Below are positions 45,101 through 56,797 of a stretch of DNA of 64,000 nt, one piece after another (the stretch's first letter is position 1; the number at the start of each line of letters is the position of its first letter). Source of the DNA: Musa acuminata AAA Group (lineage: Eukaryota; Streptophyta; Magnoliopsida; Zingiberales; Musaceae). Location: positions 3,487,001-3,551,000 of the forward strand of contig NC_088340.1 in the NCBI RefSeq assembly GCF_036884655.1, in the 5' to 3' direction. The notes beneath the pieces were generated by a model, which was given only the letters and a program-made list of their open reading frames with translations, did no database searches and was not told where the DNA came from. A program made the translations under genes and the position numbers.

Positions 45101-46073
45101 CAACCCTTTAAACCAAAAGACATACTTCTTCAATTGATAACAATCGTGCAATGGACTAATTATTATAAGATGTGAAAGAATGTTAAAACCAGAATCCTAT
45201 TTGTATAAGATGCACAATTGCTGAAAGCATCGTTGCTAGCAGCTTTTAATTAAATCAAGTAACAACTAGTTCCTAGCATCTCTCAGCAGTCTCCTTTGAG
45301 CTTTTTAGAATTTGACGTGTTATAGCTTCTTTGTTAACAGATTTTTCAGCCATCTTTCATAAAATATGTATCAAAATTGATTAGTCAACTCGCCAAGTTC
45401 TTCTTTTAACTTAGCAGATTCAATGTGAAAGTTAAGGCTACAAGGAAGCTCAATTCTAGAATCATCTATAAGAAAATAACCCTTTGCTATTTGCTGTGCC
45501 ATTGTTAACAGATAATGACAGACAGATAAATCATTGTAGGTGATGAGTAATGTGATTCAAAAACTACAGATTTACATGTGAAAAACGAAGTCAATATCTT
45601 GATTCAGCATTACACATTAAAAGGACAACTAGATTGCGGCGTCCATTTACCTGTGTTCATCATCAAAAGGTGCCCTTTTAACCTTTGCAACCCTAAGGGA
45701 ATAATCTGCAAGCAAAAAAACATGTATTCAGAATACTCGGAAAAGGGGACGTTTTCTCGCACTGGCATGACAAAGAAACTCAACTGCGAACGAACGAAGT
45801 CAAGGCAGCAGACGAGTCGATTCGAGGAGGCCTCGCCGAAGAAGACGACCTAAAGACGAGGAGATCGAGACGAGCGGGTGCGACCTCCTGGGATCGGTCT
45901 TCGTCTCGGGAGCTCGCGTGCGGGAGAGAAGAGGCGTAGGATACCAGTGGGGCGAGGATGGAGCCGTCAGCGGCGGAGGGGAAGGGAGGAAAGGGCGGCG
46001 AGCGGCGGAGAGCGGGGGAGAGGTGGTCGCCAAGGCGGCGGAGCGTCACCACCACCGTACGGGGCGTACGCAT
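39193..46073 (-). CDS. MTPC4: Metal tolerance protein C4-like zinc transporter (CDF, SLC30A9 type)
   Basis: Thirteen exons, from the 5' end: 45,785-46,073; 45,651-45,705; 44,442-44,574; 43,229-43,284; 42,790-42,904; 42,604-42,661; 42,416-42,534; 42,063-42,182; 41,195-41,296; 41,043-41,115; 40,465-40,532; 39,433-39,493; 39,193-39,353. They total 1,410 nt and 469 residues, all phases closing. Residues 1-96 are Arg/Ser-rich (MRTPRTVVVTLRRLG), like a mitochondrial or plastid targeting peptide. Then come EHSQRAVTTALWCNF, AEVVHSVADFTNQ (HxxxD metal site), LHPYGYSKERFVWSL, LVIGGSFLIEGASLL, GHDPTSVAVMTEDGAAVTGL and NAIYDPIGSIIVGNLLGM. The C-terminal cytosolic-type fold has YDCKSEVIGPGFFRFKAEI. CDF proteins move Zn2+ or similar ions by proton exchange. 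The donor of exon 1 (A|GTTGAG) is the least certain junction. Confidence 0.9.
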
Positions 46074-46213
46074 TAATCGAGACGCCGCCGCCGCTGCTGT
46101 CGCAGCGCAGCTTCCTTCAGAGTCCCGCGAGGGCGCGATGCATCACCGGTGGGCAAAAAAGGGAGGAGGAAATCGAGAAAGCAGAGACGAACCGAGAGCG
46201 ACGCTCTCATAAA
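46074..46213. other. Upstream region of the MTPC4-like gene
   Basis: Short GC-rich leader and promoter side of the minus-strand transporter gene, ending where the AT-rich tandem array starts. No TATA box was identified. Confidence 0.35.
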
Positions 46214-46397
46214 CCCCTATCAACTCATATATTCCTCCAATCCACTTATTAACTTTTTTCCACACAAAAATTTAACTAACATAATAATTTCTTTAAATTT
46301 TATTTTAAATTATTTATTATTAATAATAAAACCTTCTTTTAATAATATAAAATTATCTCAGTTTATATATTACTCAAATCTAATTTTTAACTCAAAG

Positions 46398-46924
46398 TGT
46401 TGTTTGTACACGTTTAAGTTCGGGCTGAGGAGTCAGCACGACTTGATTAACTCCGACTGATCAAGGGTGCCACATGAGAACTTTCATGATTGGGATGGGT
46501 TGTGAACATTTACGCCTGTTGTTGCGTCACCAGCCCCTGCACTCAGGTCGAGGTCGGGATGAGTTTCCCGATCCGCCCCTGAAGCTTAAGTTAGTATTGA
46601 GGGAATAAGAGTGAGATGTGTGTCCCTACTCCCTTTGGCCGAGCAACGGGCACTCTTGTATACAGGAGTCGGTCGTATGGTGCAGGACGGTACTGTGCGG
46701 CGTCGTCTCTAGTTTCTTGGGACACCTTTCGTATATGACGGTGCCGTCTCGAGTTTCTTAGGGTGGCTTTATACCCGACAACATCGTTCCAAGTTTTTCG
46801 AGGCAACTTTGTACCCGATAGTACCGTCCCGAGTTTTTTGATCCAACGTAATCCGTCACGATGGCCTTTGAAATCCCTATTGATACTGTCGTAGTCGTGG
46901 GCTGCTATCAAAGGGTGTATTACA
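46398..46924 (-). mobile_element. GC-rich LTR-like block inside the tandem array
   Basis: A 527-bp segment of clearly higher GC than its surroundings. Read on the minus strand it begins 'tgtaatacaccctttgatag' and ends '...acaaacaaca', i.e. TG...CA ends as in LTRs, with no gag/pol. It carries an internal 41-bp tandem repeat. No matching 5-bp target duplication was found, so a solo LTR is plausible but unproved. The 106-residue frame at 46,591-46,911 follows the repeat and is not taken as a gene. Confidence 0.5.
46683..46842. repeat. 41-bp minisatellite within the LTR-like block
   Basis: On the minus strand a unit starting 'ctcgggacggtactatcggg' and ending 'cctcgaaaaa' is followed by copies beginning cttggaacgatgttgtc, ctcgagacggcaccgtc and a partial ctagagacgacgccg. 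This gives about 3.5 imperfect units near 41 bp each. Confidence 0.8.
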
Positions 46925-47775
46925 TAATTACAAAGTTTTGATTAACATAATATTCCATAAGTTTTATTTTAAAAAAATTAAACCGTTTTCTGATAATTTT
47001 TTTTTTGTTTCCTTATTAATGACAACCAAATCTTCCTTTAATAATATAAAAAATCAAACTATAAAATAACTCTATAAGTCTCGTATTCCGTGTAGTAAGT
47101 ATATCAGCGTACATATTATTCCAATCCACTTACTAACTACCACGTGTCCGATAATAACAATGCTTTAAATAACATAATAGTTTCTATGAACTTTATTTCC
47201 AAAAAAAATAAATCGTCTACTTACAATTTAATTTTTTAATTCCTCATTGATAAAAACGAAATATCTTTTTAATAATATAAGAATCATTCTAGAAAATAAC
47301 TCTATAAATTCCGTATTCCATTTAGTAATATATCAGCGTACAAATTAATTACTCCCTCCCACTTGCACAATAATGTTCTATAAGCTTCATTAAAAAAAAA
47401 ATCATCTACTAATTTTTTTTTTCAATTCCTTATTAATGAAAACAAAACCTCCCTTTCATAATATAAAAATACAAAGCTTTAATTAGCATAATAGTTTCTA
47501 TTAATAATTTTTTTTAATTCCTTGTTAATGACAATGAAACCTTTCTTTGATAAAATAAAATCAAGCTGTAAAATAACTCTATAAGCGTACATAGTACAAT
47601 CCACTTATTCCGTGTAGTAAATGTATCAGCGTACATAGTACAATCCACTTATTAACTGACACGCATCCAATAATTACAAAGCTTTAACTAACACAATAGT
47701 TTCTATAACCTTAATTTTCAAAAAATAAAATCTCCTACTAATAATTTAATCTTTAATTCCTTATTAATGACAAAA

Positions 47776-48151
47776 AAAAACATGAGTTAATTTTTTTATG
47801 GTTTTCTTTTTCACTTGAATTCTCATTTTTCTTTGTTTTAATTTTTCATAATAAAAAATAAATGCATTCCACATGCGCAATGTAGTGTTCAAATCGTTGA
47901 TTCATCATATTTTACGTCTAATTTGTTGGTGTTTTCTCATAACATTATCAATGTGTTAAGGTCAAGTCACTTATAATCGATTCGGGGATTACTTATCCAT
48001 TAGTTTGATATATTTGAGTCAAAATTAGTCGCTTATGGTCGATTTTGGTCAAACTTATCCACCAATGGGGAACAAAGCATGAAAGGTTGGAAAGGATGCC
48101 GAAAGGGAAAAGAAAAAAGTTACAGTGGCATTTTGGTCATCCCAATATATT
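47776..48151. other. SMXL 3' flank
   Basis: AT-rich, presumably holding the 3'-UTR of the minus-strand SMXL gene. Nothing else was recognised. Confidence 0.4.
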
Positions 48152-51100
48152 TTACAGCTTCACCGCGTCTATCCTCTTCGGTAGAACGGATCCCATGAAC
48201 CCAAACTCCCCCACATTTCCCTTTCTACCCTCCGCGCTCATCCTCACGTTCCCGCCCTTCGCTACCGTTTGCAAGCAGGTTCCGAACACCTCCCTCACCC
48301 ACCTTTCGAAGCAGCTCTCCGAGAAGGAACCAGCGGCTGCCGCTAGCTCCTCCGCCGCCGTCTCATCGACCAGCAGCTGCCCGCGGCTCCCCACCTCGTC
48401 GAATGCCCGACGAAGCTTTGAGATGAGGTTGTGCAACACCAGAGAGGAGGAGCTCTCGGGGTCAGCGTCCAGGGTGAATCGAGCCGTGATCAACTCGAGC
48501 AGCTCAGGTGGAAGACGGAGATCATTCCCGCAGTCTTCCTCGTTGGTTAGATCACTGGGGACGGCGTCGTCCTCCTTGCCGTCGCTGTAGTCTACTCCCC
48601 CCCCCTCCTCCTCCTCCTCCTCAGCAAGCATGTTCAGGTCGAGGCCGCCGTCCCCTGTTCTACGACGCTTCGGTTTGTTCTGCAGCGCTGTCTCTGGCTT
48701 CCTTTTGGGATCTCCGTTGGTTGATCTCTCTTCAGCCTGCAACTTCATCTCGATCACATCGTCGCAACCCTCGTCGATATCTTCAGAGTTAGCCGAGCTC
48801 GATGTGGTCATAATGAAGATTGCATCGGCCAAACACACTTCTTTTCCGGATGAGCTCTCAAAAGCTCCCACCTTTAGAACATCTGCCAGAGATCTCATGA
48901 AGTTGCCATCCGCTCGATCTATATCCTCCATGAAAACCACAGACTTGGAACCCTTTTCCAAGGCATCATCGAGGATCTCTCGACATGAGCAGGTCTTGCC
49001 TGCCCATTTCCTCATGTTGATGTGCGTTAGCCTTGATTCGGATCCACCAAAATGCTCCGACAGCACTCGTGCCAATCTCCTCTTAGCAATGCGATCGCTA
49101 CCCTGAAGCAGTACACAAAGTCCCTTGTTTTCGCATGATCTGCCATCATTCACTGCTTCCACGATCGAAGGAATGATCTCCGAGTGCCAGGGCATGTTCT
49201 CGTGCAATTTATGGGTTAGTTCTCGTCGATCTGCCACCACTTCTTTCTGCTCCATGGATGTCGCGGAATCCGAGGCAAGAGCGCTACCCAAGGACAGAGT
49301 GATCTGGTTTCCTGGCTTTCTCAGGGAATTCAAGCTGGCTTCAGAAACCCTCTGCTTTGTTTCATCTGCTTCCTGCCACTTTCCCATTCCATTTCCCAGA
49401 TTGACTGTGTTGAATGGGAATCCACTATCAAGTCTAGGAGTAGCCTCAGAGAAAGACAGGGAATGCGGTTGTATCAAGATTCTGCTATTGTTGTTGCTGT
49501 TAGACCACCATGGATATGATGAAGAAGAGGTGGTGTTCTTGACAGTGGAAGACTGATTCAGGAAGGAGGGGAACAGATGAGTTTGACTATGTCTTGTGTG
49601 ATGGAGGCTTTGGCATAGGCTGTTCCATTTCCTCTTCAACTGCAGCAAGGCATCCTGAAGACAGTGTGGGCATTAATTACCATCTCTTTTGCAACAAGTA
49701 GTCTTCTGCTGAAGCAGAAGAAGTAATCTTTACCTTGTGGAGCCAAAATGGCAACTGTGTTGAGCCACAGTTGGTGTCTTTGGCTTCCTTCTCAAAATTG
49801 GAAGTGCATTCAGTACAGCACATGAGCTTCTCATCATCCATGGTGTTAAGAACCTTGGAACCAAGCAGTTGAAATGGATGATCAAAGAGCTTTGTCAATC
49901 TTGAGTCAAGGCCACTGTAGGACAGAAAGAAAACACCATTAGAGCTGAAGGATTTGAACACCATTTCAATTCTTCTTACAGTCTTTTGTGCATTGTGATG
50001 TGAGCTCTTAGATTTGACCAAAAGATGATAGTCACATGCAAGATTTGCTGCATTCTATTTGGACTAAGTTGTTGAGGAGACAGAACCAGAAGGCTAAGAT
50101 ATCATTGACAAGACAATGGAAGTCAAGTAACATCGTGGATTGGGCAATGCTAAGGGTTGGTGATCTCACCTGGGAGCTTGGAGGCTCAGCGCGAGCCCAC
50201 CTGAGGGAACCACCACGGCTTGAAGGTTCCATTGGGTCTCAAGCCTCATCTGGCACTTCATGTATGTCTGATAGCTTGCAGTGGCCAGTAGCCACACCTT
50301 TCTGTTCACAGTCGCACCACCGTTGCTGATGCTGCTGCTCCTGCACTCAGATAGCAACCTTCCCAACTCTGCCACCATGTGTTCGACTGGCATAAACCCA
50401 CGTCCATCTTTGGTCTCCTCATCGACTGCCCATCTCAGATCCCCTGCGTAGATGATGACGCCAAATCCACCTACTCTATCTGATGCTGAGGAACTAATCT
50501 TTCTCCTGAGATCAGAAACCTTCAGGTCCACATCACTTCTACTCATGAGCCTAAGATGAACATAGGAGAGCTGAAGCTTGATGAGATGCGCGGCCTTGAG
50601 CTCGTCAGGGACATCACCTCTCTCGACCTTTGCCATGAGCTCAGCTACAATCCCCTCTGTCATGGAAATGGAGTCTCCCACCACCACAGCGTTGGTCCTC
50701 CTCCCTTGTTTCCGGAGCATCACCTCCAAGACTGCGCTTAGGTCCTCCTTATGGGAGGAGGGCGCCGGGAATGGTGCGCTTTGCTGAGAACACAGCTTAA
50801 ACAGCGGGCTCTGCCAGAAGCTGCTCCCATGGTTGATGATGTCTTTGTGTGACTCGAGTAGAAACGGTGAGGACTGGCCCAACAAGACGGAGCTTTCCTC
50901 CTCCAAGTTGTTCTTGACACAGGTGCTGGAGAAGCCAGCTTCTCGCATCACCCTGCTCACGCTGGGGTCGTCCAAGATGGAGATGATGAGCTGCTCCAGC
51001 TCCACCTTGATGCCCGGGACGGGCTGCTGCTGCTGCTGTTGTTGCTGCAGCTGTTGCTGTTGGAGCTCGATGCAGCCCCTCCGCTGGTGGGCCTGCGCTC

Positions 51101-51446
51101 TCTTGAGGGCGGCAATGAGAGCGTTGGAGAGAGAAGGTTGCGAGGTGAGGAGCGGGCCGGAGGAGGGCGGGGGAGTGGTGGGTAGCCTGTTGAGGGCCAC
51201 ATTGAAGCACAGCTCGAGCGCTCTGCAGCGGAGGGGGTGAGAGGCAGGGTGGTGGGGCTGGGACTTGAGGCAGGCTCTCCTGAGGAGGTTGGAGGCGGAC
51301 GAGGAATAGCTCAGGAGTGTGGCAGCGACATGGAGAGGGGTGACCTGCGCATGGCCTCTCTGCCTGGCCAAGCTGAGGGAGTGCTTGAGCACCGAGGCAG
51401 CCTCTGCGGTGAGGGCCTGTTGCAGTGTGCAAGCTCCTGTTCGCAT
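48152..51446 (-). CDS. SMAX1-LIKE protein (SMXL4/5-like, Clp-type)
   Basis: Three exons from the 5' end: 50,170-51,446, 49,734-49,914 and 49,654-48,152 (GT-AG, phases 2 and 0), giving 986 residues. The N-terminus [20 protein letters not shown] begins a double Clp-N domain (to about residue 170) with RRGCIE and a poly-Gln tract. [11 protein letters not shown] is a family word encoded by exon 2. The second half has a Clp ATPase-like fold with a degenerate Walker A ([17 protein letters not shown]) and [11 protein letters not shown] as Walker B. The EAR repression motif LDLNM is at about residues 824-828. SMXL proteins are nuclear transcriptional regulators. SMXL3/4/5 direct phloem formation and, unlike SMXL6/7/8, are not degraded through MAX2. 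The degron-region RGKT is WAGKTC here, which supports the SMXL4/5-like call. The exact subclade is inferred. Confidence 0.92.
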
Positions 51447-51746
51447 TACTTAGCCCCCAACACCAGCCCCCCGCCACCCCAATGTTGTGCTGCCTCTTGG
51501 TTCCACTCCTTACAAAGCTTCTGTTCCGCTACTACTCGTCTTCCTCCTCCTCCTCCTCTTTCTCCTCCTCTCACAAGCACCCAAACCCTACCGTTTCTCT
51601 CTACGTCCTTCACTGGAAGCTAGTCTCGTGGAATGAAAGAGATCCAATGCGCTCTCTCGACTACGACTACTGCTGCTGCTACTACGAGAGTTGAGTTGTT
51701 AGTGAAAGAGGGTAGGAGAACCAAATGCCAATAGATTTATACAGCT

Positions 51747-51749
<3 letters not shown>
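51447..51749 (-). promoter_or_regulatory. SMXL leader and core promoter
   Basis: A TATAAAT on the minus strand at 51,735-51,741 lies 290 bp upstream of the ATG. Downstream of it the leader is rich in GAGGA repeats on the coding strand. Upstream of the TATA lies a (GA)n/(CT)n tract at 51,750-51,783, a frequent promoter-proximal element in plants. Confidence 0.5.

Positions 51750-51783
<34 letters not shown>
51750..51783. repeat. (CT)n microsatellite
   Basis: About 16 CT units just upstream of the SMXL TATA box. Confidence 0.95.
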
Positions 51784-51787
<4 letters not shown>

Positions 51788-54700
51788 GTGGGGCTTTATG
51801 CTGTTGTGATTGTAGCAGTGTTGCTTTTGGATTTGCCATCCAAGGATTGCTCACTTTCACTTTCTGCATCTTTTTTGGCCTAATCTCCTTCTTTTGCTTT
51901 GTTAATGTTTGTGCCAACATATCGCGCAAGTTCAAACACATTGGCGCGGTTCGACCGCACCGCAAAACGAACAGAGGCGACAACACCATCGATACTGCTT
52001 CATGCACATCTGTAGCGTCCTCTATCACATAGGCTGAAAGACGGCTTATGTCAATGATGAGAAACACATGTTCCATGCCATGTTGATTCAGTTGGTGTAA
52101 TATTCTCCATCATCGTGTCAATCTGCAAGCTCCGAGATATCGAAAAGCCGGAGAAGAATATTTTCTCGTCTTACAAGTAGATCATCTGAGCGTGCTTCTG
52201 CTAAACCAAATCCAAGCCATTGGGAACATGATTGCAGGGAATTTTTCTTCGGCATGCTGATGCTTTCAGAAAGGCAGCAAACGCAGCAGGACCCCCCGCC
52301 CTTCATATGAGTCCACTGCCCTTCCCTCCTTTTAACGCATCACTCTCTGAAGCGGCAGACGAAGCCATCAGATATTCCAAAAGAATAGAAATAAAAGAGC
52401 GCAGAGAAGATGAGGAGGAGGAGGAGGAGGAGATGGAGGGAGAAAAAGAAATGAAAAGAAAGAATGGAAGATGTGATAAAAGCAGCACTGCATTGTGTGA
52501 CTTTGTGCAACCATTGTCTCACTTCTCTTTATCTTTTGTGCTGATACAGTATGGTATCTCGTTGTCTCAAAAGAACGAATGCAAAGAAAGAAGCGATCCC
52601 ACCTTGCACCAATCCTCATGCACATCAATGAGTGTGGTCATTAAGTGTTCCTTGCCTCCGATTAGTACCCAAAAAGCAACCTCATGTCTGCTACCATTAT
52701 GAGTTCTTCCTGTTATCCCTATGGAAGGCCATGTAATCTTACATTTGGTGCACGCATCCGATGACAGACCTCTTCCGAGCTGACGGAAGCATGAGGAAGA
52801 GTTACGTGCTGCATGCGCATGCATACTCCACAGTGCTTTGATGTAAGAATGAGGGCAGAAGGACACCTGGTTGGCATAGTTTACTGGCGACAGAATGCAG
52901 TAGAAATTTGCGGAGGAGTGCCAAAAGAAGGGACGAAAACATCAAGTCATGATGATGGGATGACAATAGGCGATGTAATTGTAAGGACAAGGAGAAGGAA
53001 GGTAGTAAGCGGGAGCGGAGTGCGCATTATTACAGTACATGGATACGCTTTATGATTTGTTAATGCATTCTTTCTCCTCCTCCTCATGGCGTAGCTTTTT
53101 GACCAGTCTTTCTTGAGCTCAGACCTGCTTTGGAAGCCGTGAAAGAGCCCCCTCCCCTCTCCCATACCTTCTTCTTTTCTCCTTTCCTCAAGAGTGCATG
53201 GTGATGGTACTGATCGACGGCCCCAGTACGGGCACGGATGGTGGCTGCCCTCTTCCTCATGGGTGTGAATTGGCAGTAACGCATTAGAAATTAGACATAA
53301 GGAGCAGAAGAGGGAGATGATGTTGGACTGCTTTAACTTATGCTGCTTCTTTTTGGAAGGTTATATATGTATGTATATATATATATGTATGCTTGAAGTT
53401 ACAGCTGATGTTGGAATTTTCTGCTTTGTTCTTCACTAGCAGTGTGTGAGATGATAGATTGCTGTGCTTCTTTTGCAGTTGATTCCAGTTCTTGATCGAT
53501 CACACTCATTCTGATGTTTATGATAACCATGCAACATGCTTTTCAGACTCATCATTTGCCTGAAACAACAATATTGCAGATTGATTTAGAGCTGATTTTT
53601 AGTAACAAGATGCAGTGCTTTCAGAATGTGTTGATCTTGGTTCTTCCTTTTTCCAACATTCGCATCGACTGGGTAAGCAAATATCCATGTGAAAAAGGAA
53701 CATATCATGTTTACAGAGTTCTCATGTAGCATTTGTGTAGCATAAGAAGGGGAAAGAAAAAGGAACATATCATGGAAAATACTGAAAGCCATATCTCAGT
53801 GAAGAATGTCAATGTCAGAATACTTGGTGGAAAAACCAGTAAGCAGATCAAGAAATTTCCCCAATCCACAAGAAAGGTACTTCTTTATGGCCTCGGAGGA
53901 GCTGAGGATTTATGTGAATGGGTGAAACTTTAGGATGCAGTAACCTTTTTGTCATGTTCAGAAAGTAATAGGATTAGTTGCAGCAACCTTTCAGGTCAAG
54001 CGAGTGAGCTGCGGCAATGAATAAAGCAATTGAATGAAACTTAAAAGTGCAAACTCAGATGCACTCTCTACTGACATCTAAAGCAAAGCATATATCCATT
54101 ACTGTTCAATGAGGGAAAAAAGCTAATTAGTACAAGCTTTTGAAGTAGTCAAATCAGGCTCATCATAGGTACTTGTAAGCTAAACGAAAAGGTTGAGCTT
54201 ATCTGATTAGAGATAAACATGATCCTGAAACTGTTCTTTTCGAAAGAACTAGCGATCACTTTCTATTGTTTAGACTGTGCTGGATCATATCTTTCTTACT
54301 ATGTAAATCTTGTATGCTGTAATGATATTTGAAGATGAAAAAGCATCTATTGTCCTAGTAAAAGGAAGGAACATGGATTTCTTTCTTGAGCTTTTCTTTC
54401 TCATATCTATCTAGCTGTGTGTGTGTGTGGCATGCAGAAGAACCCAAGACACTCGCTCACAATAAAGCAGCAGCTCTCATATGATTGCGAGTGTGCTGAT
54501 GATCACTGACTCTCTAATGGAACAGCTTGGGAAAGCAATCAATCTGGGGCTAGAGAAGTAGGGGGGGAGAGGGTGGCTGGTACACAAGAATAAAGTGGAG
54601 CAGGAGAGCGATAGTGCATGGGTAAAAGCATGCCTTTGAGAAAGAAAGGCCTAAATATTGCAGCTGCCTTTCTGAGACGACTCCTTTTTTTTTTGTCTCT

Positions 54701-56753
54701 CAGCAACATATGACAGACTTGCTCCCTTCCTCTTTCTCATACAAAACAGAAGCACCTCTGCTTAGGCTCCCCTTGGAATAGACCCATCAATGAGCCACAT
54801 GATTCAGCAAAGTCCACAACCTGACATTTAAATTGCAGCGATGAGGAGCTTGCCACTGAAAGAATAGCAACAAGACAAAGCTGACATGATCATAACAATG
54901 ACACTGTATCTATCAGTGTAATTAATGTCAAGACTCCATCGATGTTAGAATTTTTTGCCACCATGAGAATGCTTAGTAAGATAAGAATGTGAAGAGAATA
55001 ATAGTATCTAATTCACATTTGGCCCTCTTGATTAGAGCCAGCTCGCTACCGGTGCTTCGAAGTCGTGATCACTGGCATCTCCTTCAATGCTGCTGCTGGG
55101 TCTGATGTGAAGCGGTGCAGAAGCTACATGAGGCTCATTTTCGGTGAGAAATGTAGCTTGGCAGCTCAAATGGTTGGTGCTGCGTTTGCACTGACATGGT
55201 GGGCCACGAGCAGAGTAGATGCTGTGGTTGCTGTAGACATATTGCAGAGCCTTTGAAATGATACTGAGCTGAAAGGGGAGTCATCGGGTACAAAGAATTG
55301 CAATCAGATTAGCTTGCCGACAGCCACAGGCCACAGTATATGCTCGGGTGAGGGAGGATTCTTGCAGAGGATGGTAGGAAGCCATCGGGCAGTGTGAGCT
55401 TACAAGGCAGGAAGAGAAAGACTCGATTCGAATGCTTGATCGAATAGCTTTCGTTGAGTGAGGATCGAGTGTAAATTGAGCTCTCACTGTGGCAAATGAA
55501 ATCCGGAAAGTGGAGCAAACTCCAGCGGAGGCTTGACACCGAAACAACACGATGGGGCATAATTTTCGTCCCACGGAACAGAATGTAAATGCATGGCACG
55601 AGAATAATATGTCATGGGAGGGAGGGACATAAGTCAGAAAAAGGAAAAGCATAGTACCTATCACACATTCATGTCCTCTGCATTGGGCTCTCTGCACTTA
55701 CTGGGGGAGAGACCAAGGGGAATGAGAGAAGGAATGTTTTCTAGCTCTGCTCCCTTGAGAAGCACAAAAGGCAGTGTCACAGAACAAAGACAAGAGACCC
55801 GGGACGGGAGTGATGGAGAAAGGAGATGAGATTGGGAGAGGGGGGGTGGGCTGTACGCTGAGGTGTGCTTGTAATGGAAACAAGCATATGAGAGAAGACA
55901 CTGTGTCTTGATGGATAAATGGCATGGGGGACAAATCTGCTTAGGATACTAGGAATGTAGCTAAATGCCAAGAGGATGAACCCAAGCTTCAAGAATTCCA
56001 CCTAGGGTACTCAGGAAGGGTCCCCCCCCTCCTCCCATTGAAGGATTGCGCATGCTCTCTCTCTCTCTCTCTATCTCTGAGAAAGAGAGAGAGAGAGAGA
56101 GAGATGGGGCTCTCCTTTTGAAGCTCACTCACATAGATTCTCTTTGTCAGCATTAAACCCATCACTCCTATCAAGATATGGTGTACTCTTGTTGGGTTTG
56201 TGTACTGTGGTTGTCTATGGGTTCAAGACTTAGACCAAGATGTCATGCCTGCATTGTCCTTTTACATGGGATTAACTGCATAGGTTTTTTGGCATAATGT
56301 TCTGAAGCATTTGGTGCTGCTCTATGCAAGGAATGTTCAGCTGAGGAATTTTCTATGGTCAAATACCATGTTCATCTACAGAAATAATTCACATTTTACC
56401 TGTATGATGAGACTCCATATTTCTTTAATGGTCTTCTCCAACCTCAAACTGCAGCAACTGAGACTTGCTCGAGTCTTCAACCATGGAAAAGTATAGCATC
56501 CTTATTCCACATTCCTGTTGCCAGAAAACAAGGAGAGAGAGAGCTTTGAACCTTGCAGTAAATATACAGCTTAGAGTCCATTCAGATATTTGATTCTTTA
56601 TTTTTTTTTTCCTTGAAAAAAATAATGTTCTTTTGTCAGAAGGATGTGAGATGCTGATGGTATTAGATCCTTGGGCATGTGAGTCTACCATAGTCAAATA
56701 GGTGCTCAGCCATCTCATTATTGGTTTCTATATCCAACAACTAAAACAAAACA

Positions 56754-56797
<44 letters not shown>

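Larger units (their letters stand above)
46214..47775. repeat. Degenerate tandem array, unit about 220 bp
   Basis: An AT-rich series in which the same ordered words recur: 'caatccacttattaac', 'acaaagctttaactaac', 'ataatagtttctat', 'ccttattaatgac', 'tttaataatataa', 'aaaataactctataa', 'atatcagcgtacat'. Cycles are visible beginning near 46,225, 46,928, 47,155, 47,465 and 47,640, several with internal deletions. The first cycle is separated from the rest by the GC-rich block at 46,398-46,924. No coding frame was found. It lies between the MTPC4 promoter and the SMXL 3' end. Confidence 0.8.

Noticed and set aside
46591..46911. 106-residue frame in the GC-rich block
   Set aside because: It mainly translates the 41-bp tandem repeat of a putative LTR.
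55281..55697. 138-residue minus-strand frame between the SMXL and ZML genes
   Set aside because: No recognisable domain, no splice-linked continuation and overlapping frames of similar length; treated as noise.
56056..56103. CT run followed by GA run that could form a hairpin, considered as a microRNA precursor
   Set aside because: Pairing is purely microsatellite-based and no unique arm sequence exists.
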